Source of the DNA: Ruminococcaceae bacterium UBA1405
GTDB lineage: Bacteria; Bacillota; Clostridia; Oscillospirales; Ruminococcaceae
NCBI GenBank assembly: GCA_002305685.1
Contig: DBQB01000006.1
Coordinates: forward strand, 1-6,642
Reading direction: 5' to 3'
DNA: 6,642 nt
The notes under the pieces were generated by a model. The model saw nothing but the letters and a program-made list of their open reading frames with translations. It did not search any database and was not told the DNA's origin. The position numbers and the translations under genes were made by a program. This document shows, piece by piece, positions 1 through 6,078 of this stretch; the first letter of the stretch is position 1, and each line of letters begins with the position of its first letter.

Positions 1-54
1 TCCAACATGTATTGTATTCCTACAAAACTCCTTCCATTATTCTGTTACTTTCCC

Positions 55-83
55 TTGACATTGATATCGCCACGCATTACAAT
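55..83 (+). promoter_or_regulatory. Sigma-A promoter of rny
   Basis: A perfect -35 box TTGACA (55-60) is followed after 17 nt by TACAAT (78-83), one mismatch from the -10 consensus, so transcription should start near 90. This is the best housekeeping-type promoter upstream of rny and implies constitutive transcription. No start-site data are available, so the call rests on the match to consensus alone. Confidence 0.8.
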
Positions 84-89
84 AATAGA

Positions 90-355
90 GTGCAGTTGTC
101 TCAATTTAGGGGCACTGAGAAGCAGATACCTGCTTGCGGATGGCCGGACGCTTCCCATTGCGGACGGTGCGCTTTTTGATATATAGAAATAGTTGAGTGG
201 TTTATAGACATTGTCTTGTTAATATATCTCTCTTTCTTTCCCTCTCTTATCAACAACAGGCGGCACCATGGCCTTTTCCTGCAATCAGTATGTGTAGAAC
301 AAAACAACTGAAATTCCTATCGATAAATAGGGGAAAAGGAGGTACAAAGCACGCT
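90..355 (+). other. Long 5' leader of rny
   Basis: About 265 nt lie between the predicted start site and the rny start codon with no credible gene. The leader holds a perfect 6-bp hairpin (AAGCAG 120-125 with CTGCTT 130-135, loop ATAC). It also holds a near-perfect direct repeat TTGCGGAYGG (134-143 and 159-168), an alternative pairing TCTCA 99-103 with TGAGA 116-120, and a pyrimidine-rich tract around 225-250. I do not recognise a known riboswitch class. The length suggests post-transcriptional control, but this is inference. Positions 1-54, upstream of the promoter, show nothing I can name. Confidence 0.5.
337..342 (+). promoter_or_regulatory. rny ribosome binding site, long spacing
   Basis: A full AGGAGG sequence lies 13 nt before the ATG at 356, longer than the usual 5-10 nt. 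No ATG, GTG or TTG lies closer in the rny frame, so it still decides the start at 356. Confidence 0.75.
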
Positions 356-1918
356 ATGGATGCCACCAATATTTTAGCCGGTGTCATTGGCGGCGTGGGC
401 GGTTTTATCATTGGATGTATTCTCGCTTTTTTCGCCGGTGTGACCTACCGCAAAAGGACTGCGGAGGCGGAGCTGGGATCGGCGGAAGAGGAAGCTACCC
501 GCATTGTCAATGAAGCCATAAAAAATGCAGATACCAAAAAGAAAGAATCTCTGATCGAAGCAAAAGACGAGATCTATAAGATGCGCAGCGAGGCTGAGAA
601 GGAAGTCAAGGACCGCCGCGTGGAGGTGCAGCGTCAGGAACGCCGTATCCAACAGAAGGAGGAGTCGCTGGACCGCAAGCTGGAAAACCTGGAGCGCAAG
701 GACGAGACCCTGCAAAATAAGATCAAGGCTGCCGAGGTTCGTTTGGAGGAAGCGGAAAAGATCAAACAGAGCCAGTTCGATATGCTGGAGAAGATTTCCG
801 GTTTCACTGCGGATCAGGCCAAGGAATATCTGCTGACCAATCTGGAGGGCGAGCTGACCCACGAGAAAGCGGTGCGCATCAGCCAGTTTGAGCAGCAGTT
901 CAAGGAAGAATCGGAGCAGAAGGCCCGGGAATATATCTCTCTGGCCATTCAGCGCTGTGCGGCTGAGCAGGTGACCGAGGCTACCGTTTCGGTGGTTGCG
1001 TTGCCCAACGACGAGATGAAGGGCCGTATCATCGGACGGGAAGGACGGAACATCCGTACCCTGGAAACCCTCACCGGCGTGGATTTGATCATCGACGATA
1101 CGCCGGAAGCCATTACCCTCTCCAGTTTTGAGCCGGTCCGCCGTGAGATTGCCCGTATTGCTCTGGAGCGGCTCATTCAGGACGGCCGTATCCATCCCGC
1201 CCGCATTGAGGAGATGGTGGAGAAGGCCCGCAAGGAAGTGGAGCAGAAGATCAAGCAGGATGGCGAACGTGCTGTGATGGATTTGGGAATCCACAGTATG
1301 CATCCCGAGATGATCCGTTTGCTGGGCCGTATGCGGCACCGCACCAGCTATGGTCAGAATGTGTTGGCCCATTCCATTGAGGTTGCCCATATCGCCGGTA
1401 TGATGGCCTCCGAGATTGGTGTGGATGTGACGTTGGCCCGCCGGGCTGGTTTGATTCATGATATCGGAAAGTCCCTCACCCATGAGATCGAGGGTTCCCA
1501 CGTGGATATCGGTGTGGATATCGCCAAAAAATACAAGGAAAACCCCATTGTCATCAACGCCATTGCAGCGCATCATGGAGATGTGGAGCCCAAGAGCTTG
1601 GTGGCTTGTCTGGTACAGGCGGCCGACGCGGTTTCTGCGGCCCGTCCCGGTGCACGGCGTGAAAACCTGGAAAACTATATCAAACGTCTGGAAAAATTGG
1701 AGGAGATTGCAAACTCCTTTGACGGCGTTGAAAAGTGCTATGCCATTCAGGCCGGCCGTGAGATTCGTATTATGGTCAAACCCGATGTGGTCAGCGACGA
1801 TCAGACGGTAATCGTTGCCCGCGAGATTGTCAAGAAGATCGAAAACGAGCTGGATTATCCGGGCCAGATCAAGGTGCACGTGATTCGGGAGAATCGTGCC
1901 ATCGAATATGCAAAGTAA
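356..1918 (+). CDS. rny: Ribonuclease Y
   Basis: RNase Y is a membrane-bound endoribonuclease that starts decay and processing of many mRNAs in Firmicutes and acts as a degradosome-like hub. The 520-residue product has the same length as the B. subtilis protein. It shows a Gly-rich N-terminal membrane helix (about residues 5-30, followed by YRKR), a long charged coiled coil (about 38-200), a KH RNA-binding domain with the GxxG loop GREG at 227-230, and an HD hydrolase domain. Visible metal-site residues are H339, H368-D369 in LIHDIGK, and D424; H368 and D369 match the catalytic pair known from B. subtilis. The ATG at 356 is chosen because it follows AGGAGG and gives the family-typical N terminus. 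The frame stays open upstream to 197, but that extension has no ribosome binding site and would bury the membrane anchor. The gene is transcribed from the promoter at 55-83 and ends before a terminator. Confidence 0.97.
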   Translation: MDATNILAGVIGGVGGFIIGCILAFFAGVTYRKRTAEAELGSAEEEATRIVNEAIKNADTKKKESLIEAKDEIYKMRSEAEKEVKDRRVEVQRQERRIQQKEESLDRKLENLERKDETLQNKIKAAEVRLEEAEKIKQSQFDMLEKISGFTADQAKEYLLTNLEGELTHEKAVRISQFEQQFKEESEQKAREYISLAIQRCAAEQVTEATVSVVALPNDEMKGRIIGREGRNIRTLETLTGVDLIIDDTPEAITLSSFEPVRREIARIALERLIQDGRIHPARIEEMVEKARKEVEQKIKQDGERAVMDLGIHSMHPEMIRLLGRMRHRTSYGQNVLAHSIEVAHIAGMMASEIGVDVTLARRAGLIHDIGKSLTHEIEGSHVDIGVDIAKKYKENPIVINAIAAHHGDVEPKSLVACLVQAADAVSAARPGARRENLENYIKRLEKLEEIANSFDGVEKCYAIQAGREIRIMVKPDVVSDDQTVIVAREIVKKIENELDYPGQIKVHVIRENRAIEYAK

Positions 1919-1933
1919 TTGATTTCAACAAAT

Positions 1934-1976
1934 AAAAAGGCGCTTTATGGCGAAATGCCGAAAGAGCGCCTTTTTT
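1934..1976 (+). terminator. Intrinsic terminator between rny and ymdB
   Basis: GGCGCT (1939-1944) pairs with AGCGCC (1965-1970), an inner GGC/GCC stem (1949-1951 with 1957-1959) closes a GAAAT loop, and TTTTTT follows at 1971-1976. An A-tract precedes the stem. It lies only 32 nt before the ymdB ribosome binding site, and I see no promoter in between, so it probably reduces rather than abolishes ymdB expression from the rny promoter. Confidence 0.85.
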
Positions 1977-2019
1977 GTTGTCTTGGATGGTTTTGAAGTT
2001 GGGAGAGAGGAGAAGCGTC

Positions 2020-2793
2020 ATGAATCTTCTGTTTTTAGGAGATGTGGTTGGAGGTGCAGGCTGCGCAGCCGTGCGCAAACACCTTCCCGCCCTCAAGAGA
2101 AAATATCAGATCGATTTTACCGTGGTCAACGGAGAGAACTCCGCCGATGGCAATGGGATTTTGCCCGGCAGCGCCGACGCGCTGCTGGAAAGCGGTGCAG
2201 ATCTGCTGACCACCGGAAACCATGTGCTGCGCCGCAAGGAGATCTATGAACGGCTGGACGCCCCTGAGGCCCCCATCCTGCGTCCCGCCAATTTTCATCC
2301 CTCCACCCCCGGGCGGGGATTCTGTACGGTGGATATGCTGCGCTACCGCATCGGGGTCATCAACCTTATGGGAAACGTATATATGGACTACTGTGCCAAT
2401 GTGTTTGATACTGTGGAGGAGATCCTTCCCAAACTCAAGGACTGCAGCATCGTTGTGGTGGATTTGCACGGGGAGGCAACCTCCGAAAAGCTGGCCATGG
2501 CCCATTTCCTGGACGGGAGGGTGAGCCTTCTGGTGGGGACCCATACCCATGTGGCTACAGCGGACGAACAGATCCTTCCTGGAGGCACTGGGTATATCAC
2601 CGATCTGGGGATGTGCGGGCCTACGGGTTCGGTACTGGGGGTCAAGCCGGAGCTGGCCATCCAAAAAATGAGAGGTAATTTGCCTGTTCGGTTTGAAAAT
2701 GCACCGACAACGGCCTGTATTTCCGGTATTGTAGCTCAAATTGATCCCAAAACAGGCAAAACTACTAAAATTGATAGAATTTACATAGAATAA
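2020..2793 (+). CDS. ymdB: YmdB-family metallophosphoesterase
   Basis: The 257-residue product belongs to the TIGR00282/YmdB calcineurin-like phosphoesterases. In B. subtilis YmdB hydrolyses 2',3'-cyclic nucleotide monophosphates in the cytoplasm and affects biofilm and motility gene expression. The whole di-metal site is visible: D8 in FLGDVVGG, E39-N40 in NGEN, N67-H68 in TTGNH, H150 in DLHGEATSEK, and H175 and H177 in GTHTH. These positions coincide with the B. subtilis numbering as I recall it. The ATG at 2020 is chosen because AGGAG (2008-2012) lies 7 nt upstream and the protein then begins directly at the first beta strand, MNLLFLGD; upstream in-frame codons add 15 residues without a better ribosome site. 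One oddity is that the usual Trp-Asp after GNHx is replaced (GNHVLRRKE). It follows rny as in Bacillus and may depend on readthrough of the terminator at 1934-1976. Confidence 0.95.
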   Translation: MNLLFLGDVVGGAGCAAVRKHLPALKRKYQIDFTVVNGENSADGNGILPGSADALLESGADLLTTGNHVLRRKEIYERLDAPEAPILRPANFHPSTPGRGFCTVDMLRYRIGVINLMGNVYMDYCANVFDTVEEILPKLKDCSIVVVDLHGEATSEKLAMAHFLDGRVSLLVGTHTHVATADEQILPGGTGYITDLGMCGPTGSVLGVKPELAIQKMRGNLPVRFENAPTTACISGIVAQIDPKTGKTTKIDRIYIE

Positions 2794-2816
2794 ATAGATA
2801 TTATTGCCGATAGCTC

Positions 2817-2845
2817 TTGAAAAATTGCAAATTATGTTATATAAT
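2817..2845 (+). promoter_or_regulatory. Sigma-A-type promoter of spoVS
   Basis: TTGAAA (2817-2822), a 17-nt spacer and a perfect TATAAT (2840-2845) lie in the AT-rich gap after ymdB, giving a predicted start near 2852 and a leader of about 160 nt before spoVS. The match is good, but AT-rich DNA raises the chance of random matches. Confidence 0.6.
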
Positions 2846-2937
2846 TTTACTAATCTATTCAAATATTTTTCGACCCGCTGATATCTTGTTCTCGTCTCCA
2901 TCATCCCAGCAGTCAATTGTTTTCCGGGTGGGAGGAT

Positions 2938-2948
2938 CTCATTATGAG
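2938..2948. repeat. Small palindrome in the spoVS leader
   Basis: CTCATTATGAG is an 11-bp inverted repeat with a 1-nt centre. It could be an operator half-site pair or chance; no regulator is encoded beside it. The rest of the 2794-3013 gap is AT-rich and shows no further gene. Confidence 0.25.
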
Positions 2949-2960
2949 GGAATCTCAATC

Positions 2961-2986
2961 AGGAATAATTCAACATATTTGAATTG
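2961..2986 (+). promoter_or_regulatory. Possible sigma-H promoter of spoVS
   Basis: AGGAATA (2961-2967) and GAATTG (2981-2986) resemble sigma-H boxes such as AGGATTT and GAATTG, with a 13-nt gap where 14 is more usual. B. subtilis spoVS is known to be sigma-H controlled, which makes the match attractive. The start would fall near 2993, leaving a short leader. It is weak on sequence alone. Confidence 0.3.
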
Positions 2987-3013
2987 GATTGGGAAATACA
3001 GGAGGGCATCGAC

Positions 3014-3274
3014 ATGGAAATTCTTAAAGTTTCAGCAAAATCTTCTCCAAATGCTGTTGCAGGGGCCATAGCAGGAGTCATTCGGGAAGCGGGGGAGGTA
3101 GAGGTTCAGGCCGTCGGCGCCGGCGCGGCTAACCAAGCGATCAAGGCTGTTGCCATTGCGCGTGGATATTTGGCGCCTGCCGGTGTAGAACTGATCTGTG
3201 CCCCTTCGTTTGCCAACGTACTGATCGGGGACGAGGAGCGCACTGCCATCCGTCTGGTGGTACAGCCCCGCTGA
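3014..3274 (+). CDS. spoVS: Stage V sporulation protein S
   Basis: SpoVS is a small, highly conserved cytoplasmic protein with an Alba-like fold. Loss in B. subtilis affects septation and blocks sporulation at stage V; its biochemical role is not settled, though the fold suggests nucleic-acid binding. The 86-residue product has exactly the family length and shows its core: MEILKVSAKSSPN at the N terminus, GAGAANQAIKAVAIARG at 35-51, and EERTAIRLVVQPR at the C terminus. The ATG at 3014 follows AGGAGGG (3000-3006) at good spacing; an in-frame ATG at 2984 would add 10 residues not found in the family and lacks such a site. It follows ymdB as in Bacillus, but 220 nt away with its own promoter candidates. 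Confidence 0.97.
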   Translation: MEILKVSAKSSPNAVAGAIAGVIREAGEVEVQAVGAGAANQAIKAVAIARGYLAPAGVELICAPSFANVLIGDEERTAIRLVVQPR

Positions 3275-3340
3275 TATTGGGCTGAAGGAAGAGGGTTGGA
3301 TAGAGCGCGTTGAGAACGTCGCCGCTTTTGCACGCAACAA

Positions 3341-3377
3341 AAGCCGCCCGTCTGTAGCGATACAGACAGGGCGGCTT
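3341..3377. terminator. Bidirectional terminator hairpin between convergent genes
   Basis: AAGCCGCCC (3341-3349) pairs with GGGCGGCTT (3369-3377). After a single bulged A (3368), GTCTGTA (3350-3356) pairs with TACAGAC (3361-3367) and closes a GCGA (GNRA-type) tetraloop. The plus-strand tail is CTTCTTTA and the minus-strand tail is CTTTTGTTG, so both are only moderately T-rich, but the stem is very stable. It sits between spoVS and the convergent DUF5662 gene and likely ends transcripts from both sides. Confidence 0.8.
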
Positions 3378-3400
3378 CTTTATGCCCATTAGACAATCCA

Positions 3401-3955
3401 TCAGTATGGCAGTTTTCCGGTGAGCACCTGATCTTGGATGAAGGAAAAGGTGGCGTCCTCCCCCTGATCCCGCAGCATTTCTAACAGCATCTCCAGCAGC
3501 GCCCGGGTATCCGGATGCAGGATGTAATGGTTTCTGGCCCGGTCGTAGTAATCGTAGGGATCCCGGTCGGTATAGGCGTCCTTGCGGTAGTTCCTGCTGG
3601 CGGCCACCCGGTCGCAAAACATCTCTACCACGTATTGTACCGGCATCTTCATCCCCGTCATGGAATGATCCCCCACTGGGCTGTAGTCAATCCAGTATTC
3701 CAGATGGTGTTTGTTGCGCCCTTTGTGGCGCAGCCAAGCACTGCTATACCCCAGCTGTTGACGCTGGGCATCGTTGGGGCTGCGGTTACCCTGAAAATAT
3801 TTGACGCCCACCCAAAATTCCGCCGGGGCATATTTGGACAGATCGTGCATCAACCCTTGCCGGTACAGCCCAACCCGCATACAGTAGCGCATCACCAGAT
3901 ATTTGTGATGGTTGATGGTTTTTAGATGTCCCCAAAAATTGGAAATCCAGTTCAC
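3401..3955 (-). CDS. DUF5662 family protein
   Basis: This 184-residue protein matches my memory of the DUF5662 family, common in gut Clostridia and without an established function. It has no signal peptide or membrane helix, so it should be cytosolic. Visible landmarks are NHHKYL (15-20), MHDLSKYAPAEFW (36-48), a His/Lys/Arg-rich block HKGRNKHHLEYW (77-88), and MFCDRVAAS (112-120), followed by a helical C terminus. The H...HD...HH...D order resembles an HD-type metal site, an inference only. The start is GTG at 3955, fixed by AAGGAG (minus strand, 3964-3969) 8 nt upstream. It lies 97 nt downstream of the ABC permease on the same strand with no clear promoter or terminator between, so cotranscription is possible. 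It ends just before the bidirectional hairpin. Confidence 0.85.
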   Translation of the reverse strand: MNWISNFWGHLKTINHHKYLVMRYCMRVGLYRQGLMHDLSKYAPAEFWVGVKYFQGNRSPNDAQRQQLGYSSAWLRHKGRNKHHLEYWIDYSPVGDHSMTGMKMPVQYVVEMFCDRVAASRNYRKDAYTDRDPYDYYDRARNHYILHPDTRALLEMLLEMLRDQGEDATFSFIQDQVLTGKLPY

Positions 3956-3963
3956 CCAAACAA

Positions 3964-3969
3964 CTCCTT
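3964..3969 (-). promoter_or_regulatory. Ribosome binding site setting a GTG start
   Basis: On the minus strand AAGGAG precedes the GTG at 3955 by 8 nt. This supports GTG rather than a later ATG (such as Met22) as the start of the DUF5662 gene. Confidence 0.7.
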
Positions 3970-4057
3970 ATCTGTATTGAGAATGCAGAGGAAATATCTA
4001 CATGATGATGTCAAATCCAATTTTATGATTTTGTCCGCTTCATCCTCGACGCATATT

Positions 4058-5326
4058 TTATTCATACCGTAAAGCTTCGATGGGATCCATCTTTGCGGCC
4101 TTGTTGGCTGGATAATATCCAAAAAATACCCCTATGGCCATGGAGAAGAATACCGCCACCGCAATGGAGCTGAGGGTGGGACGGGAAGGCTGTCCCAATA
4201 GATTGGCTCCCAAAGTTCCTCCGGCAATCCCCAGCGCTACCCCGATGGCACCGCCAATCAGGCAGATGATTACCGATTCCACAATAAACTGCATCCGGAT
4301 GGAGGCGTTGGTGGCCCCCAGAGCTTTTCGGGTACCAATCTCGCGGGTTCTTTCGGTGATGGAGACCAGCATGATATTCATCACGCCAATTCCGCCTACC
4401 AGCAGCGAGATACCGGCGATGACCGAGACCGCCAGGGACATGGTACTCATGATGGAGTTCATCTGGCCGATGATGGTATCCATGCTCATGGCATAAACAG
4501 TATAGTTTACATTGTCTCGATAGTAGGAGCGCTCAAAAAAGTCGCTGAGCCTGGAGGCGAGCTGCGCCGAATCTACATGGGGATTGGCAATAACGGTAAC
4601 CTGAGAATATCCTTCCGCATAGCCGCTGAGCCGCCAAGAGGTGGTCACCGGCATATAGCAGTTGGTGGGGATATCCGCCTCGGCGCTCATGCCGTTCATC
4701 ATCGCCATCATCATGGCGGTGGTAGAATCCTCTGCGTACTCGTAGACCCCTACCACCGTAAAGGTCCATATCTCCTCGCCGCAATAAATACGAAGTTCCC
4801 CGCCCAGAGAGGCTTCCACCGAGCCGAACATCGCCTGAGCGGTGCGGTCGGAGATTACCGCCACCTGGGATTCCCGCAGCATATCCCGGTCGTTGATAAA
4901 CCGGCCGGCCAGCATGGTGATGTTGTTGGCCAGCTTGTACCCCTCATTGACGCCGCTCAGGGAGAGATTGGAATATTTTCTTCCGTCCTTGGCCTGACCG
5001 CTGCCCACACTCTCGGAAGCGGAGAAGGCGGAAATCTCGTTGGGATACATCTGCTGTGCCGTTTCCAGCATCTCCTCGGTGATGAGGTCGGTTTCGTCCA
5101 CCGTGTAGGTCATCTGGGCAGTGCGGTTTTGCAGCATCAGCATGATGTTGTTGCCGCCCATCTCCTGCATGGTGTCGGTGATGGTACCCTGGATGGAATT
5201 TCCCAGAGTGATGATGGTGATGACCGCCGCGATGCCGATGATGATGCCCAGCATAGTGAGCAGCGCCCGCATTTTGTTGGCCAAAAGCCCGGTGATGGCC
5301 AGCGATATATTTTCCAGTAGGTCCAT
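4058..5326 (-). CDS. MacB/FtsX-family ABC transporter permease
   Basis: This 422-residue protein is the membrane subunit of a MacB-type (type VII, mechanotransmission) ABC system that moves or pushes substrates across the envelope; YknZ of B. subtilis is the Gram-positive counterpart. It shows one N-terminal membrane helix (about 22-42, after the amphipathic NISLAITGLLANKMRALLTM), a large extracellular core domain (about 45-290), and three C-terminal helices (about 297-320, 350-375, 385-405). The family signature GGIGVMNIMLVSITERTRE (311-329) with GTRKALGAT, and the terminal YYPANKAAKMDPIEALRYE, are clear. The extracellular domain carries a Met-rich patch, AMMMAMMNGM (204-213). Its ATG shares an A with the TAA of the ATPase gene (TAATG), and AAAGGGGG (5335-5342) lies 8 nt upstream, so translation is probably coupled. 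The substrate cannot be told from sequence. Confidence 0.95.
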   Translation of the reverse strand: MDLLENISLAITGLLANKMRALLTMLGIIIGIAAVITIITLGNSIQGTITDTMQEMGGNNIMLMLQNRTAQMTYTVDETDLITEEMLETAQQMYPNEISAFSASESVGSGQAKDGRKYSNLSLSGVNEGYKLANNITMLAGRFINDRDMLRESQVAVISDRTAQAMFGSVEASLGGELRIYCGEEIWTFTVVGVYEYAEDSTTAMMMAMMNGMSAEADIPTNCYMPVTTSWRLSGYAEGYSQVTVIANPHVDSAQLASRLSDFFERSYYRDNVNYTVYAMSMDTIIGQMNSIMSTMSLAVSVIAGISLLVGGIGVMNIMLVSITERTREIGTRKALGATNASIRMQFIVESVIICLIGGAIGVALGIAGGTLGANLLGQPSRPTLSSIAVAVFFSMAIGVFFGYYPANKAAKMDPIEALRYE

Positions 5327-6078
5327 TATGCCATCCCCCTTTGTTCACTGACGATATTGCCGTCGGAAATGGTGACAATCCGCTGGGTTTCGGCGGCCAG
5401 CTCTTTGCTGTGGGTAATCAGGACGATGGTTTTCCCCTTTTCCCGGTGGAGTTGGTGGAAAAGATCCATCACCATCCGTCCGGTGACGGAATCCAGCGCG
5501 CCGGTGGGTTCGTCCGCCAGTATGATGGCGGGATCGTTGGCCATGGCTCTGGCGATGGCCACCCGTTGTTTTTGACCGCCGGAAAGCTCGTTGGGATCAT
5601 GTCCCATACGTTCTCCCATTCCCACAAGCTCCAAAAGTTCTTTGGCCCGCCGGGTTCGCTCCGATTTGGAGACGCCGGCGTAGAGCATGGGCAGTTCTAC
5701 ATTCTTGAGCGCTGTGGTGCGGGGGATCAGGTTGAAGGTTTGAAATACAAATCCAATCTTTGCGTTTCGTATGGATGAGAGCTGCTGGTCTTTGGCGTTT
5801 GCCACATCCACCCCATCCAGAAAATATTCTCCCGAGGTGGGGCGGTCCAATACCCCGATGATGTTCATCAGGGTGGATTTACCGGCTCCGGATTGCCCTA
5901 CGATTGCCAAGAATTCTCCCCGATGTACCGTCAAATCGATGCCGTGGAGGATTTCCAGTTCGTTGGGCTGCCCTATGTTGAAGGTTTTCACGATCCGGTT
6001 CATTTGGATGATGAGATCCTTTGGGGACTGTTCTGCCGGAAGCGAACTTTCAGGATTGAGATTATTTTGTTGGGTCAT
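5326..6078 (-). CDS. MacB/LolD-type ABC transporter ATP-binding protein
   Basis: This 250-residue cytoplasmic ATPase energises the permease encoded next to it. All nucleotide-binding motifs are intact: Walker A GQSGAGKST (61-69), Q-loop Q113 in FVFQTFNLIP, signature LSGGQ (165-169), Walker B IILADEP ending in E190, D-loop GALD (193-196), and switch histidine H223. The FVFQTFNLIP and DEPTGALD wording is typical of the LolD/MacB/YknY subfamily. About 20 polar residues precede the usual start of the domain. The ATG at 6078 overlaps the adaptor's stop as ATGA, and AGGTGG lies just upstream, which supports this start over the internal Met26. No degenerate motif is seen, so it should be active. Confidence 0.96.
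   Translation of the reverse strand: MTQQNNLNPESSLPAEQSPKDLIIQMNRIVKTFNIGQPNELEILHGIDLTVHRGEFLAIVGQSGAGKSTLMNIIGVLDRPTSGEYFLDGVDVANAKDQQLSSIRNAKIGFVFQTFNLIPRTTALKNVELPMLYAGVSKSERTRRAKELLELVGMGERMGHDPNELSGGQKQRVAIARAMANDPAIILADEPTGALDSVTGRMVMDLFHQLHREKGKTIVLITHSKELAAETQRIVTISDGNIVSEQRGMA

Noticed and set aside
120..180. A possible riboswitch or terminator from hairpins followed by CTTTTTG in the rny leader
   Set aside because: The stem next to the T-run is weak and interrupted, and I recognise no riboswitch consensus. It is reported only as leader structure.
7..186. A 59-codon plus-strand frame across the rny promoter region
   Set aside because: It begins upstream of the consensus promoter, has no ribosome binding site and overlaps the promoter boxes. 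Its product resembles nothing I know.
197..355. A 53-codon in-frame N-terminal extension of rny
   Set aside because: No ribosome binding site precedes 197, while AGGAGG precedes 356. The extension is absent from the family's usual 520-residue form and would displace the membrane anchor from the N terminus.
374..1879. A 501-codon open frame antisense to rny
   Set aside because: It mirrors the codon bias of rny. The plus strand has an unmistakable RNase Y with all domains, while the antisense product is a Leu/His-rich sequence with no recognisable domain.
2035..2958. A 307-codon open frame antisense to ymdB
   Set aside because: It overlaps a clear YmdB with complete metal ligands and has no recognisable domain, so it is a shadow frame.
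4009..4014. A perfect minus-strand TTGACA upstream of the DUF5662 gene
   Set aside because: No -10-like hexamer lies 15-19 nt downstream (the region reads TTCCTCTGC), so I do not call a promoter.
4577..5320. A 247-codon plus-strand frame over the ABC permease
   Set aside because: It is a His/Gly-rich shadow of the minus-strand permease, whose family signatures are unambiguous.
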